Assembly: GCA_017506865.1 (NCBI GenBank) | Contig: JAFCMP010000004.1 | Span: 62,001-126,000, forward strand | Reading direction: 5' to 3' | DNA length: 64,000 bases | Source of the DNA: Tribonema minus | Lineage: Eukaryota > Sar > Xanthophyceae > Tribonematales > Tribonemataceae | Shown: positions 11,578 through 21,900 of the stretch, in pieces | Layout of the letters: each line of letters begins with the position of its first letter | How positions within the stretch are numbered: the stretch's first letter is position 1 | Notes under the pieces: generated by a model | The model's database searches: none | The model's input: only the letters and a program-made list of their open reading frames with translations | Told to the model about the DNA's origin: nothing | Made by a program: the position numbers and the translations under genes

Positions 11578-12966
11578 TTACGGCATGTTGCCCTCTTCCT
11601 TTTCTTGCTTTTGAGCTCTGAGCCTGGCAGTCAGCGTCAGCGTATCCTGATTGCCGCTGCTGGCGAACTCCTTTGCCAGTTTCAGCCCTTGATCATAGTC
11701 CCCCAGCCTCAAGTACGCCACCAGAGCGATGTTGACTGCTTGCACGTCCGGCGCAAGAAACGTGGCCTTCAGATCGGCAAACAGCTCTAGCAGCGTTTTC
11801 CACTCTTGGGCTTGAGCACAGCCTAGGAAGGCTGCCTTGTATGTCATGGCGCTTGGCTCCTCACCTCTGGCTTTGATGTGGTTGATCATCTCAATTACTT
11901 TGCGCCACTGGCCCGCCACCTGCCAAAACAAAGTGCTGGTCAGTGCGCTGTAGAAACGCTTTGGGCCATTGACTGGGTTTCTGTTGCTGCGGCATTGAGC
12001 TGAAACGTGACTTATGGTTTGGGGTGAAGGCAATGTTGGCTTGCTGGCAAAACCCTCAAACCGTCTGGCCGTTTGTGCTGAGGCTTACACAGGTTAATAA
12101 CAGAACTGGGCAACTGCGCGCGCAACACTGATTAGCAGCAAATAGCAATGAAGAGGGCTAGGTCTTGGCAGACTCCAGATGAACTGCACCAAATTATGGC
12201 TGTCAGAACATGCAAGCAACATCATAAGTTTTGCTGAGCCAGTCATCTTTGTTGAGCAGCAACACAACCCATGTGCAGAGCCCAGACCCCTCTGCACTAC
12301 CTGGAGACATTCACATCATATGATGCTGTGTGGTATGCCGTGTGCTGCTGTTTTGCTAAGCAAGTCAAGTGGGTCAAAGTGGAAGTAAGCAGAAGCAACA
12401 AGATGCAGTGGTGGCAAGTCACGTTGCCTCGAAGTGATCCTAGGCTTTTGCGAGAGCTTGTCAACAATGTTAGCTTCTGCTGAAGGGCAGCACAGTTGGC
12501 AATAGCAACTCACCTGTAAGACGTCAACCACGCAATTATAGGTCGTTTCCGACGGATTCAGCCGCCTGTCCCACATATCCTCCAGCATGGCGAGAGCCAG
12601 CTCCCACTGTCCCTCATGAGCGTAGGCTGCGATCACGAGATCAAACACCGTCGTGTCGAGTGCCAGGTCGCTTGATTTTGCATGTTCAAACAACTCGATC
12701 ACTCGCTCCCACTGGTGCAGCGTGCTAGCCAGCGCCATGTCGTAGTGGAGGTCCTTGACACTCGTGGGAGGAGGTGGCGGCGTCGAAACAAATGAGTTGT
12801 GTCTTGCAGGCCAGATGCGCTGAGGATCTGCCAGCACTCCGCTTCGCCAAGCTGCTCTGTTCATGAGGTGGTGCAAGCCGCGCCTGCTCAGCTGTAAGGC
12901 AGCTGATGGCGCAGCGGCACTGCGACGACAACAGCACAAGGCCGCTTGCTGCACACACCTTCGCAT
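11578..12966 (-). CDS. PPR-like helical-repeat protein, probably organellar
   Basis: Two exons (12966-12514 and 11919-11578) join in phase 0 (YNCVVDVLQ to VAGQWRKVIE), giving about 264 residues. The N-terminus (MRRCVQQAALCCCRRSAAA) is basic and Ala/Arg/Cys-rich, like a mitochondrial or plastid transit peptide. From about residue 75 helix-turn-helix repeats of 35 residues can be read: TVFDLVIAAYAHEGQWELAL, then a unit with LNPSETTYNCVVD, then EEPSAMTYKAAFLGC, then APDVQAVNIALVAYLRLGDY. These fit pentatricopeptide repeats, which bind organelle RNA. There are few repeats and no editing domain. An upstream in-frame ATG (13098) is less likely because it would put a GA-repeat tract into the coding sequence and overlap the divergent gene. 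Confidence 0.75.
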
Positions 12967-13091
12967 ATTGCTTCGAGCGCTAGCCCCGAAAAATCTTTCC
13001 ACCTTTCTCACCTTTGAAGTTAAGCCCTTGAAGTTGACAAAATTCAGAGAGAGATCTCGAGAGAGAGAGAGAGAGCCTGCCATCACACACG
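12967..13091. promoter_or_regulatory. Compact divergent promoter region (PPR-like / PIG-F-like)
   Basis: Only 125 bp separate the two start codons of head-to-head genes. The interval contains a GA-repeat tract (about 13050-13075). A shared bidirectional promoter is inferred from spacing; no TATA box was identified. Confidence 0.5.
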
Positions 13092-13775
13092 ATGGCAACA
13101 GGAAGCGGGCGGTTTCCCCAATTGCGGCCGTTGCAAGAAGCGGGATGCTGCCTGCTGTGCAATGCTCTGGCGCTGCTGCCTTTGTTACCGGAGGTATCCT
13201 TGCATCACGATCTGGAGCAGCCAGTGAGGTACCACCGCTTAGCTCAAACTACGCTGTATGCGTGCGCAGCAGCGCTCGTGGTCACACGTTTTGTGCTTCA
13301 GCCCCCTTCTGCATTACGTGTGGTCTACGACGTGGGCATCGCCGCAATGATTTTGACAGCCGCGATGGCGCTACTCGGTGCTCCGCTGCTGCACTCAGGT
13401 GTCATTCACACTGGAGCAGCAGGGATAGTCATTGCGGCCATGAGCTACCAGCAGCCAGGGCCTCATCTGGTACGGCGGCTTTGCGGGGGTGGAGCTGCGA
13501 CGTCATTCTTCGCAACTGATGAGACCGGTGAACCTGTTGCTGCTGGTGTAGAATACAGCAGCGCCGGCGCAGCCGACAGCAAGGCAATGCGGGGGATGCT
13601 CTGTCTAGCTTGTGCTTGGCTGGGGAGTACAACAGCAGCACTGGACAGTAATCAGTCATGGCAGAGATGGCCGCTGCCGGTCCTTATGGGTGGTCTTGTG
13701 GGGTTGGGTATAAGCACGGTGACAACAGCAATCGCACTCATATTACCCTTGCGTGGCGCCTCCAGGAACCACTGA
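13092..13775 (+). CDS. PIG-F/GPI11-like GPI-anchor biosynthesis protein
   Basis: A single exon encodes 227 residues with about five or six hydrophobic segments (around residues 15-35, 55-70, 80-100, 103-118, 165-180 and 195-220), as expected of an ER multipass protein. The best family clue is near the C-terminus, ALDSNQSWQRWPLPVLMGG, which fits the PIG-F pattern of LDWDxPWQxWP followed by a last membrane span. PIG-F partners PIG-O and PIG-G (GPI7) in adding ethanolamine phosphate to the GPI glycan in the ER. The N-terminal half diverges from animal PIG-F, so the call rests mainly on topology and this motif. Confidence 0.65.
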   Translation: MATGSGRFPQLRPLQEAGCCLLCNALALLPLLPEVSLHHDLEQPVRYHRLAQTTLYACAAALVVTRFVLQPPSALRVVYDVGIAAMILTAAMALLGAPLLHSGVIHTGAAGIVIAAMSYQQPGPHLVRRLCGGGAATSFFATDETGEPVAAGVEYSSAGAADSKAMRGMLCLACAWLGSTTAALDSNQSWQRWPLPVLMGGLVGLGISTVTTAIALILPLRGASRNH

Positions 13776-14406
13776 CAGGTGTGTGCGGGTGCATTGTATT
13801 TGTATCTGATGTACATGTAGTCACAACAGTTGTGAGTGTGCATGTGCTTTGGTAGAGGGGGTACAGACTTATGGTTTCAGGATGAATACAATCAGCGGCT
13901 CGTCAACGTGTCTAATCCTAGGCGCTAGACGGCAGCACCGCTAAAGGCAGTGTGGATATGTTGATCATTTCCTGCAATATCAATGCAGAAGCACACACGT
14001 GGTTGGTGCACCACGCACTCCGTGAGGCACAGATGTGGCTGTTGCTTTCTGGAGCTGCCTTATGCAATTGTCTGCTCATGCCTTGTGCATTTGTCTGCTC
14101 ATGGCTTAGTCCCGCTTTGCTGTTCAATCATTGATGTCTGGGGGTGAAAGCCCATGTCAAGGGGCTCTTCAGAGCTCAAGAGTTGTCTTGCCTGCTGGCC
14201 CAACTTGCGCCATAGGCATGCCTTGACATCAGCGATCAAGGATTTCAATGAGTGAAGGCCTTTGCTCAAATTCTCTCCTGCTCATGGTGCCCAGCATCCC
14301 TCGCTGATCATTGGCAACGAGAACTGGCCAATCAAAGAGATGTGACAGAGTTGAAGTTCCCTTGCTGCTGCCGTTTGTGTTGCGTGAGAAAGCGTGCAGC
14401 TGCAGC
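13776..14406. other. Spacer upstream of cytochrome b5 reductase
   Basis: It contains the PIG-F-like 3' flank and the b5 reductase 5' flank. Small ORFs here have no support. Confidence 0.5.
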
Positions 14407-16554
14407 ATGGCGGTGAAAGACGGCATGGCGTCTTTAAAGGATGCTGGCGTCGATATAGAGGTAGGTGGAGCCTTGAGTTTGCAAACTGTTGCCGTGAGTG
14501 CTATTTGCGTTTTAAGTCCGCGCTGACCCGGGGACTGCGCCCCCTGCTACTGCTGCACTGCCTTGCAGAACCCTGCTACCCTCTGGACGATAGCAGCCGT
14601 GCTTGCGGCGACTGTGGCTATTGCGCTGGTGCTGCTTGGTGGAGTGAAGGCTAAGCCGAAGTTGGCACTGAGCAAATCGGAGTATAGGCCCTTTGTGCTG
14701 CAGGAAAAGCAGAACATCTCGCGCGACACAAGGCTGTTCAGGTTTGCCCTGCAGTCTGCGAAGCATGTGCTGGGGCTCCCTATCGGGCAGCATATATCAC
14801 TAAAGTTCATCGATGGCGCTGGGAAAATGGTCACCAGGTCCTATACTCCCACCAGCAGCGACGATGAGGCAAGTGCTGCAACTGCTTGGCAAAGGGGCAT
14901 TCTCCTTTTGCGATGATGGTCAGGCTGTGCAGCACCTGTGGTAATTCATCGTGCAGCCAGTAGCACGCTTGTCACCCTCGCCCTGCTGTCAACTGACGTT
15001 TGCTTGACTGCCAAGCTGACCAACTGAGTGCTCTGCCAAGTGCTGCTCAGCAACTCCTACTAACATGAAGCATGACATCTGGCGCTTCGCTGCACGGTGC
15101 AGGTGGGCTACGTGGACTTTGTCATCAAGGTGTACTTTCCGAATGAGCACCCTAAATTTCCCGATGGAGGCAAGATGTCATACCACCTGCACGACCTCAA
15201 AGTCGGCGATACCATCGACATGATGGGACCCAAGGGCTCCCTCGAGTACAAGGTAATTGCAACAAGTCGCCACCTTGATTGTGTTGTGCATCGTGGCCTA
15301 GGCTGCCTGTGTGAAACGGCGAGTTGTCTGCGACTCCAGCTCGCGAGCCGCTGTCATCAGGAAATTGAATGTCCCCGCTTCAGTCTTTACTTCACCTTTA
15401 TTTGCAAAGTGGCTGATGATGCGTTGTTGGTTTCACATCCATGCAACACATGTCATATGATGTGATCATCACGTTAAGCGCCACACTGGGCGCACGAAGA
15501 CTGCTCCTCTACGGCCATTCACGAGCAATACATGTCACAGAGATGAGCATGCATCTGCTGGCAGGTCTTTTCTCCTGGACCGGCATGCTTAAATGGCTGT
15601 CATTCTTTGCCTCCGCACAGGGCAAAGGGCTGTTTTCCATCAGGAAGCGGGAGGACCGGCAGGTGAAGAGGATTGGCATGCTGGCAGGGGGTACGGGCAT
15701 CACACCCATGCTTCAGATCATGAACGCCATCAGGAAGGAGAACAGCAACATTGAGCTTAGCCTCATCTTCGCCAACCAGTCGGAGCAGGACATTCTGCTC
15801 AGGGACATGATCGAGGCCTTCCCGGTAAGTTCTCGGCTACAGCCGCTGCTCGCTGCTGCGTCAAGCAGAAGTGTAATATGGGCCCCAAGAGCAGGCACGG
15901 ATTTTGTTGAAGTTGCAGTGTGCACTGTTGTCATAGACTTCTGGGCAGGAGTCTGAGTCTGCTGCGCTTCGCGTACAATTGCCCCGGCGCGTTTGCTGCT
16001 GTCATCTCTGCCACGTTTTGCTTGACACAAGGTACTTTCAGAAGCAATGCTGCTGGATGGTCGATGCTCGCATTGCTTGGAGCATCCAATTGCACCCGTT
16101 TCATTGTATAACCCCTCAAACAACCCACCATATGGCGGGACCTTTGGTGGCAATATCCTGATGAATTCTTTGAAGTACATAATGAGTTCCAGCGTGCCTG
16201 CACGCTGCTGAAACAGCTACATAGTGCTATCCTCTCATGCGCAGCACGTGTCCAACTCTCGCTGCACTACCAGACAACTAGTGTTACTGACTCTTGCTGG
16301 CCTCATCCACTGCGCCTCTTGCTGCCCAGATGAAGCACGCAAACTTCAGGTATCACTTCACGGTGGACCGGCCATCCGAGGGTTGGACGGGGAGTGTTGG
16401 ATTCATCACCGCAGATATGATCCAGGAGCACCTGCCCCCCCCAGGCGACGATACTCTCATACTCATGTGCGGGCCGCCGCCAATGGTGAAGTTTGCCTGC
16501 ATCGCCAACCTGGAGAAGTTGAAGTACACGGACGACATGTACTTCAGCTTCTAG
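14407..16554 (+). CDS. NADH-cytochrome b5 reductase, membrane anchored
   Basis: Five exons (14407-14460, 14569-14868, 15103-15252, 15621-15824, 16330-16554) all join in phase 0, giving 310 residues. The enzyme passes electrons from NADH through FAD to cytochrome b5 for lipid desaturation and related reactions. An N-terminal anchor ([20 protein letters not shown]) precedes the FAD-binding domain with [10 protein letters not shown] and [11 protein letters not shown]. The NADH domain has [15 protein letters not shown] and [19 protein letters not shown], and ends YFSF. The anchor suggests the ER or outer mitochondrial membrane. Intron 2 begins with GC (GATGAG|GCAAGT) instead of GT. The first coding exon is only 18 codons. 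The family call is secure from motif order and length. Confidence 0.95.
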
Positions 16555-17656
16555 CGCGTGCGCGGATGGCGCTGACCACCGAGGCAGCTGTAGCGTGGAT
16601 GCCGTTGCTACTTTGTGCGTTTCTGTTACACTTGTTGCAATGAATTGGTATCATGTCACAACACGACACCTTGTGCTTAATGCATGTTGCTTGCGTGCCA
16701 TAACACGTGTACATTTTGTCACCTGTCGGGAGTCACATGCACATGCAATGGCTTGATGATTGCTGCAACTTGTTGCAAATGATCAGACTCACCCTTTAGC
16801 ACTTCGGATATGTGCTCTGTTGAGGACAGGTTTGTATGCTTCGTGATCACCCATTACTACTACCATTGTTCATTGGGATCAATGCCACAAATACCCAATA
16901 ATGAGAGTGGTGATTTGAGCTTGCAGTCGTGCACAGTATCCACTTTCATGCAGGATGCGCTCTCAGCATATTGACCAGCACATTGCACCATCACCCACAC
17001 TTACCTGGAGGAAGGGCAGATGGCACTAGCGGCCACCAGTGCAGGCCACGTCTGCATCAGCTGCTGCATAAGCATGTCATGGCTAGTTGTGAGTCGTGCA
17101 TCGCGGATACACACATGAGTGCGCCTTTAAATGCAACTGCCGCACGCGCGCTTGATCCTGGACTGTCCATCAATGACCGTTGCCACACGCAGGTGGGGGG
17201 TGCAGGCGACGCATGCAATGACTCCTTCCTGGTATGATTACTGCAGATCGGCATCAACCTTACACATGTCAGAACTTCACATGTGTCATGCAGCACAGGG
17301 ACAAAGCGTACAAGTGGCGCCACGCACATGGAATGCACATGTCATGCACGAGGCAGTGAGCGTTGTGCACGTGTACACCGTGGGCTAGACCTCACCTTCA
17401 CCCATGACCATGTCCGTTGTGCAGTGCGAATAATGTGCGCCCTTGTTGACACAGTTTCACAGCGCCTATGCATACATGTCGTGTGTGACATCATCAAGCC
17501 TTTGCGTTGCATCGGTCTGTTGTCATTACCCAAGAACGCCTTCACTTGTGCAAGACTGCTGGCATCCAGCACGTTCAGCCTATTCACAAGTCTGTGTTGC
17601 GAAATGAGGTGGGCATTTGCGCACAGGGAGTGCAATGCCTGCGCCACATTCCGATC
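16555..17656. other. Convergent spacer
   Basis: This lies between the 3' ends of the b5 reductase gene (+) and an unrecognised gene (-), so it should hold both 3' UTRs. Several short overlapping ORFs exist on both strands with no coding signature. No RNA gene was recognised. Confidence 0.5.
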
Positions 17657-18694
17657 CTATGCTGCAGCCTGGTCCTCACATAGTGTGGTGAGCACCGTCA
17701 GCGTGATTCCATGCCTGCTATGATCAGAACCGTGCCCCCCTCGCACCGCTTCACAACAGTCCAGGCTTACATTCAGACCGACTGTGTGGTCCACAGAAGA
17801 GATGATGCTCAGTGGCACAGCATCATCTTGACCCCTTGGCAGCGGCGCGTGTGTGGTCTTGGCGACGTCCAAGTAGCGCTGCTGCTGCCACTTCCAGCTG
17901 TTGAGGCCCAGCTGCTCATCCGCCAGAGTCGCATTGCACTCCTGCTCCACCGCGTACACCGCCACCGGCTGCCTCGTTGCTATGCGCAGCGCCACTTTCA
18001 GCACCCGGCTGTTTGAGGGGTGCGCCTGGCACTGCTGCTTGACGATGGCTAGCGCGCTGCTGTCGCCGCTGACGTCCCAGGCAGGCGCGGTGGCGACAAC
18101 GTGTTGCGTCACCAGACGGAAGAGCTGGTGCAGGCGGCACATGAGCACCACACGGTAGCGCAGCGCAGGCCATGCCGCACTGGTGCCATCCTTCTGCGGC
18201 GGCTGCAGTTCTCCTGCTGCGAGAGCCACGGCTACCACCAGAGAGGGGTCTTCCCTCATGACTGCAATGCGGAGACTCGTAGGGTGCGGCAGCCTGGCTG
18301 TTTTGGCCAGCGCCAGGATGCGGTCCCACTCTCTGCCGAGCTGCTCCGTCTCAGTCACCGACTGTTCCAGGTCGGCTGTGAGCACGCGCAGATCCGAGAG
18401 CCTACGAGCAACACTGCTGCTGTCCCCTAACACCAATTGCCTGATGTTCTGCTGCAGCGCGTCCCACTTATCCAGCAGCCTGTCCTCACGTCGCCTGATC
18501 TCTGCCGCGAAGGCTGCCGCCGTCTCAACGCAGGCTGGCTTGTAGTTGTGTCCTTCGAGCGTTGTTAGCGCCTCCAGGGTCGTCGCGGCCTGGTCGAGCG
18601 AGCCAGCAGTCCAGTCACGTCTGTTGCTCACATCAGCTGCCTTCGCCAGAGCTTCAGCGATTGCGGCCATGAGAGCCTCGTTGCTGGCCGCCAT
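17657..18694 (-). CDS. Unrecognised helical protein
   Basis: An open single-exon frame of 345 residues starts at the ATG at 18694; an earlier in-frame ATG at 18739 is possible. Residues about 1-135 look alpha-helical and partly coiled-coil: MAASNEALMAAIAEALAKAA, then AAAFAAEIRRREDRLLDKWD, then a DLEQSVTETEQLGREWDRIL stretch. A more mixed C-terminal half follows with ALRYRVVLMCRLHQLFRLV. The last 30 residues are less convincing and the true 3' end could be spliced. I do not recognise the family. The gene is head to head with acetyl-CoA synthetase (296 bp between start codons). Confidence 0.6.
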   Translation of the reverse strand: MAASNEALMAAIAEALAKAADVSNRRDWTAGSLDQAATTLEALTTLEGHNYKPACVETAAAFAAEIRRREDRLLDKWDALQQNIRQLVLGDSSSVARRLSDLRVLTADLEQSVTETEQLGREWDRILALAKTARLPHPTSLRIAVMREDPSLVVAVALAAGELQPPQKDGTSAAWPALRYRVVLMCRLHQLFRLVTQHVVATAPAWDVSGDSSALAIVKQQCQAHPSNSRVLKVALRIATRQPVAVYAVEQECNATLADEQLGLNSWKWQQQRYLDVAKTTHAPLPRGQDDAVPLSIISSVDHTVGLNVSLDCCEAVRGGHGSDHSRHGITLTVLTTLCEDQAAA

Positions 18695-18990
18695 GATGCT
18701 ACTCCCACCTCGAGGACGAGGACAGGGTGGCAGCGACACCGAGTGAAAAAGGCCTCACGCGGATCTGGAGTTTTGCAGTTTGTTGTTGGAGCTGCTAGCT
18801 GCTTTGTGATGACTGAACTTCGCGAACTCGAGACTACTGGAAAGATCGTTCAGCTGCTGGTCTTCACGCTGAGCGGCCGCCGGGCCGAAGCTTTTTGTCA
18901 AAATTGGCCTCTCGACGAACAACTTCAACTCCCGCCTTGAATTTGTGAGGATCTTGCAGTACAGCAAGCCTGAGCCAGCGAGCAGCTAGC
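18695..18990. promoter_or_regulatory. Divergent promoter region (unrecognised gene / acetyl-CoA synthetase)
   Basis: About 296 bp separate two start codons that point away from each other. A GCGGCCGCCGGGCCG GC patch lies at about 18873-18887. The promoter role is inferred from position. Confidence 0.45.
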
Positions 18991-21900
18991 ATGGAAGCTG
19001 AGACGCATGGCAAGACAGGCGTGGTGAATGACGAAGTCATCAACGAGGTGCACCCCCCAGTTGGTGTGTCGTCTCTCGACTACAAGGCTCTGTACGAAAG
19101 GAGCTTGGCGGATAGCGATGGATTTTGGAGCGAGCAGGCTCGCAGCCTGTTGACCTGGTTCAGCGACTTCCAGAACGTGCAACAGGGCTCTTTTGAGACC
19201 GGGGACATTGCATGGTTCACGGCCGGCAAGGTGCGCTGTGCGTGTGCTTCACGGTAACCGGTGCTTCAAATGCCGCTCTGGACTCATGTTGTGTGTTGGC
19301 GTGAATTCGCAGAGAGCCTGGACGTTCTATCAGCAGCAGAGGCAGCAGCTGGGCCGCGTGAGCAAATATTATGAATTGCGTGCGCCTACACCGCCGCAGT
19401 GCATAGCTAGAACCGCCATCGCTAAATACCGGCGATCCTTGAAGCGTCGGCCATGCTAGAGCTCGGCAATGGACTGCGGATCTCGCTGCACATTAAAGGC
19501 TTTGCTGAATCATTGCAGCATCGCCGAGCTGCTGCCCATCATGCTGGTGTCTGTGCTCCATCATAAGGGAAATAAACCCTAGCGGTGCCTTGGCACGCTC
19601 ACACTTGTCCAGGCAGGCGGCGCGCTCTGCGCTCACTGAGCGTCTTCACATCCCTGCTCTACGATGCTCCAGTAAAAATTGCATTGCAATTTATGTCAGC
19701 AAACATGATTTGCCTCATCTTCAATTCAATTGGTCTCATTCATTTTCACAGCAGGAATGTTGCGCGACCTGACCTGCTGCCACTGCCCTACAAAATAATC
19801 TGTTCTGCGCAGCTCAACGCCTGCTACAATGCGGTGGACAGGCACATCCCTGCGCGTGCCAACCAGGTCGCCATCATTCACGAAGCGGATGAGCCTGGGC
19901 AGTCTACAAAGATCACCTATGCGGAGCTGCTGGCGAAGGTGTGCCGGGTTGCCAACGCCATGAAGGAGATGGGCGTGCGCAAGGTATGTAGGTAGCATTA
20001 CTTCATAGTGTAAGCATAGTATAATGGTTGAATAAAACATTGAAGTAAGGTATTGCCACATAGAAGTTTGCAGCATGTGCCACATCTTTCAGTGTGTAAC
20101 TTGCATGGTCTCTGTGGAGGCATACAGCAGGTGCAGGCTTATTGCATCCGCTGCTATAACTACCACTTAGAACTATCACGAGACGAATTTGACTGTCATG
20201 ACATCTGCCACTTTAGCAAGCCATAGGTCGTCGAGATATGTTCGCTGGCGCATTTGGTGGCAGCAAACATTAGTCTAGTGAATATGCATCCTGCAACTGG
20301 TTAATGGCTCACCGAGAAAGCAATGATGCATCCCCAGGTGCAGAGTTTTTCGAGCTCTGCATACTACAGGTGGGTTCGGCTAAGCCAAGGCTACTCTAAA
20401 CTGATTGCTACGCAAAGCTCAAAGTCATAGCTCCTCGCTAGGGCTACACACCACGCAGGTGCTGCACGCACCAGCTGCTGTGCATTGCACTCAACCTTCC
20501 ATACCCGCCGCCTGTTGATTCCGGCGAAAAGAGCCAGGCATCTGCTGAGCCTCCTGTGGTTGCGCCAACCGGTTGTGGCTGCTGCGAGACACTGCAACTG
20601 CGCATTGTCAACACTCTTCTCACTCGGTGCTAAACCTTCAGCCGCATCATGCCAAAGTTCATTCTAACGTAATCTTGCAGCTGTAACAGTCGCTGAGCAC
20701 CATCTCCCTGTGCAACAAAAACCTGTTTTTCCGCTCGTGCCCCAGGGCGACTTTGTCATGCTGTACATGCCCTTCAGCCGCATGCCAAAGTATTCACACA
20801 TGCAGTCTTGCAGCTGTAACAGTCGCTGAGCACCTTCTTCCTGTGCACCACCACCCTTTTTTCCACCCATGCCCCAGGGCGACTTTGTCACGCTCTACAT
20901 GCCCATGGTCCCGGAGGCGGCCATCGCCATGCTGGCCTGCGCACGCATCGGCGCACCGCACTCCGTCGTTTTTGCGGGCTTTAGCGCGGATGCCCTCAGG
21001 GACCGCATACTCAACGCGTCCTGCAAGTTTGTGATGACTGCGGATGAGGGCAAGCGCGGTGGGAAGACGATTCCGCTCAAGAGGATTGTGGACGCGGCGT
21101 GCTCGGGGTGCCCGTGCGTAAAGACGGTGTTCGTGTTCAAAAACACATGCGGTGAGTGGCGGGGGTTGACCCCAACTTCAAATACTTCCATCAGGGGTAC
21201 GGTTGAAGTTGGGGTTAAGTTCAGGTTGAGAGTTTGTCGCGTTGGTCTTTTGAAATCAGGGCTGTTTAATTATATCATCTGCAACGGGTGTGGTTTCATA
21301 CACATGTTGAGAACAGTGGAAACAGTAGACTTGTCCCATGCGTGCTGATGGTGTTTGTGTTCAAGAACACGTGCGGTGAGTAGGGCGGGGTCAGGGGGTG
21401 CGGTTGAAGTTGGGGTTGGGTTGAGTGTAAGGGTTCATTGCTGGTCTTTACAATTAGGACTTTTTGTTGAAGGAGCATCTGCCATTGACAGATTTGGTTG
21501 CAGTCACACGTTGAGGAAAGTGACAACAGTAGCCTTGTCCTGTGGTGACGTCACCAACGGTGGGAACGTTGCTCCAATCTCCCTTGTTCGGGCCTTGCAT
21601 GGGTACATGATATGTGTGCTAGCTGGGCGCTGGGACGTGTTGGCGCAGCTGCAAAAGCTGTAAGTTAAAAGATTTGAAGTTGGGGCGATGCCGTATGAGA
21701 TGCTGAAACGGTGTAGTTGCTGCGGATGAAGCAGAAGGTCTTACGGGCGCCCTAGAGTACACGCCTGTTATAAGGAACGAAGATTGAAGTGACTGAGGAT
21801 GAGGCAGATGAGCTATGAGGCACCGAAGAATAAACGCTTTACTCAGGGAAGGAGTGTCAAAGTTAAAGTGTCAAAGGCGCCGTAGAATAAACGGTTTCTT

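Noticed and set aside
17657-17760. Certain C-terminus of the unrecognised gene at 17657-18694
   Set aside because: The last residues lack character and a splice to a downstream exon is possible, so the end is taken only as the end of the open frame.
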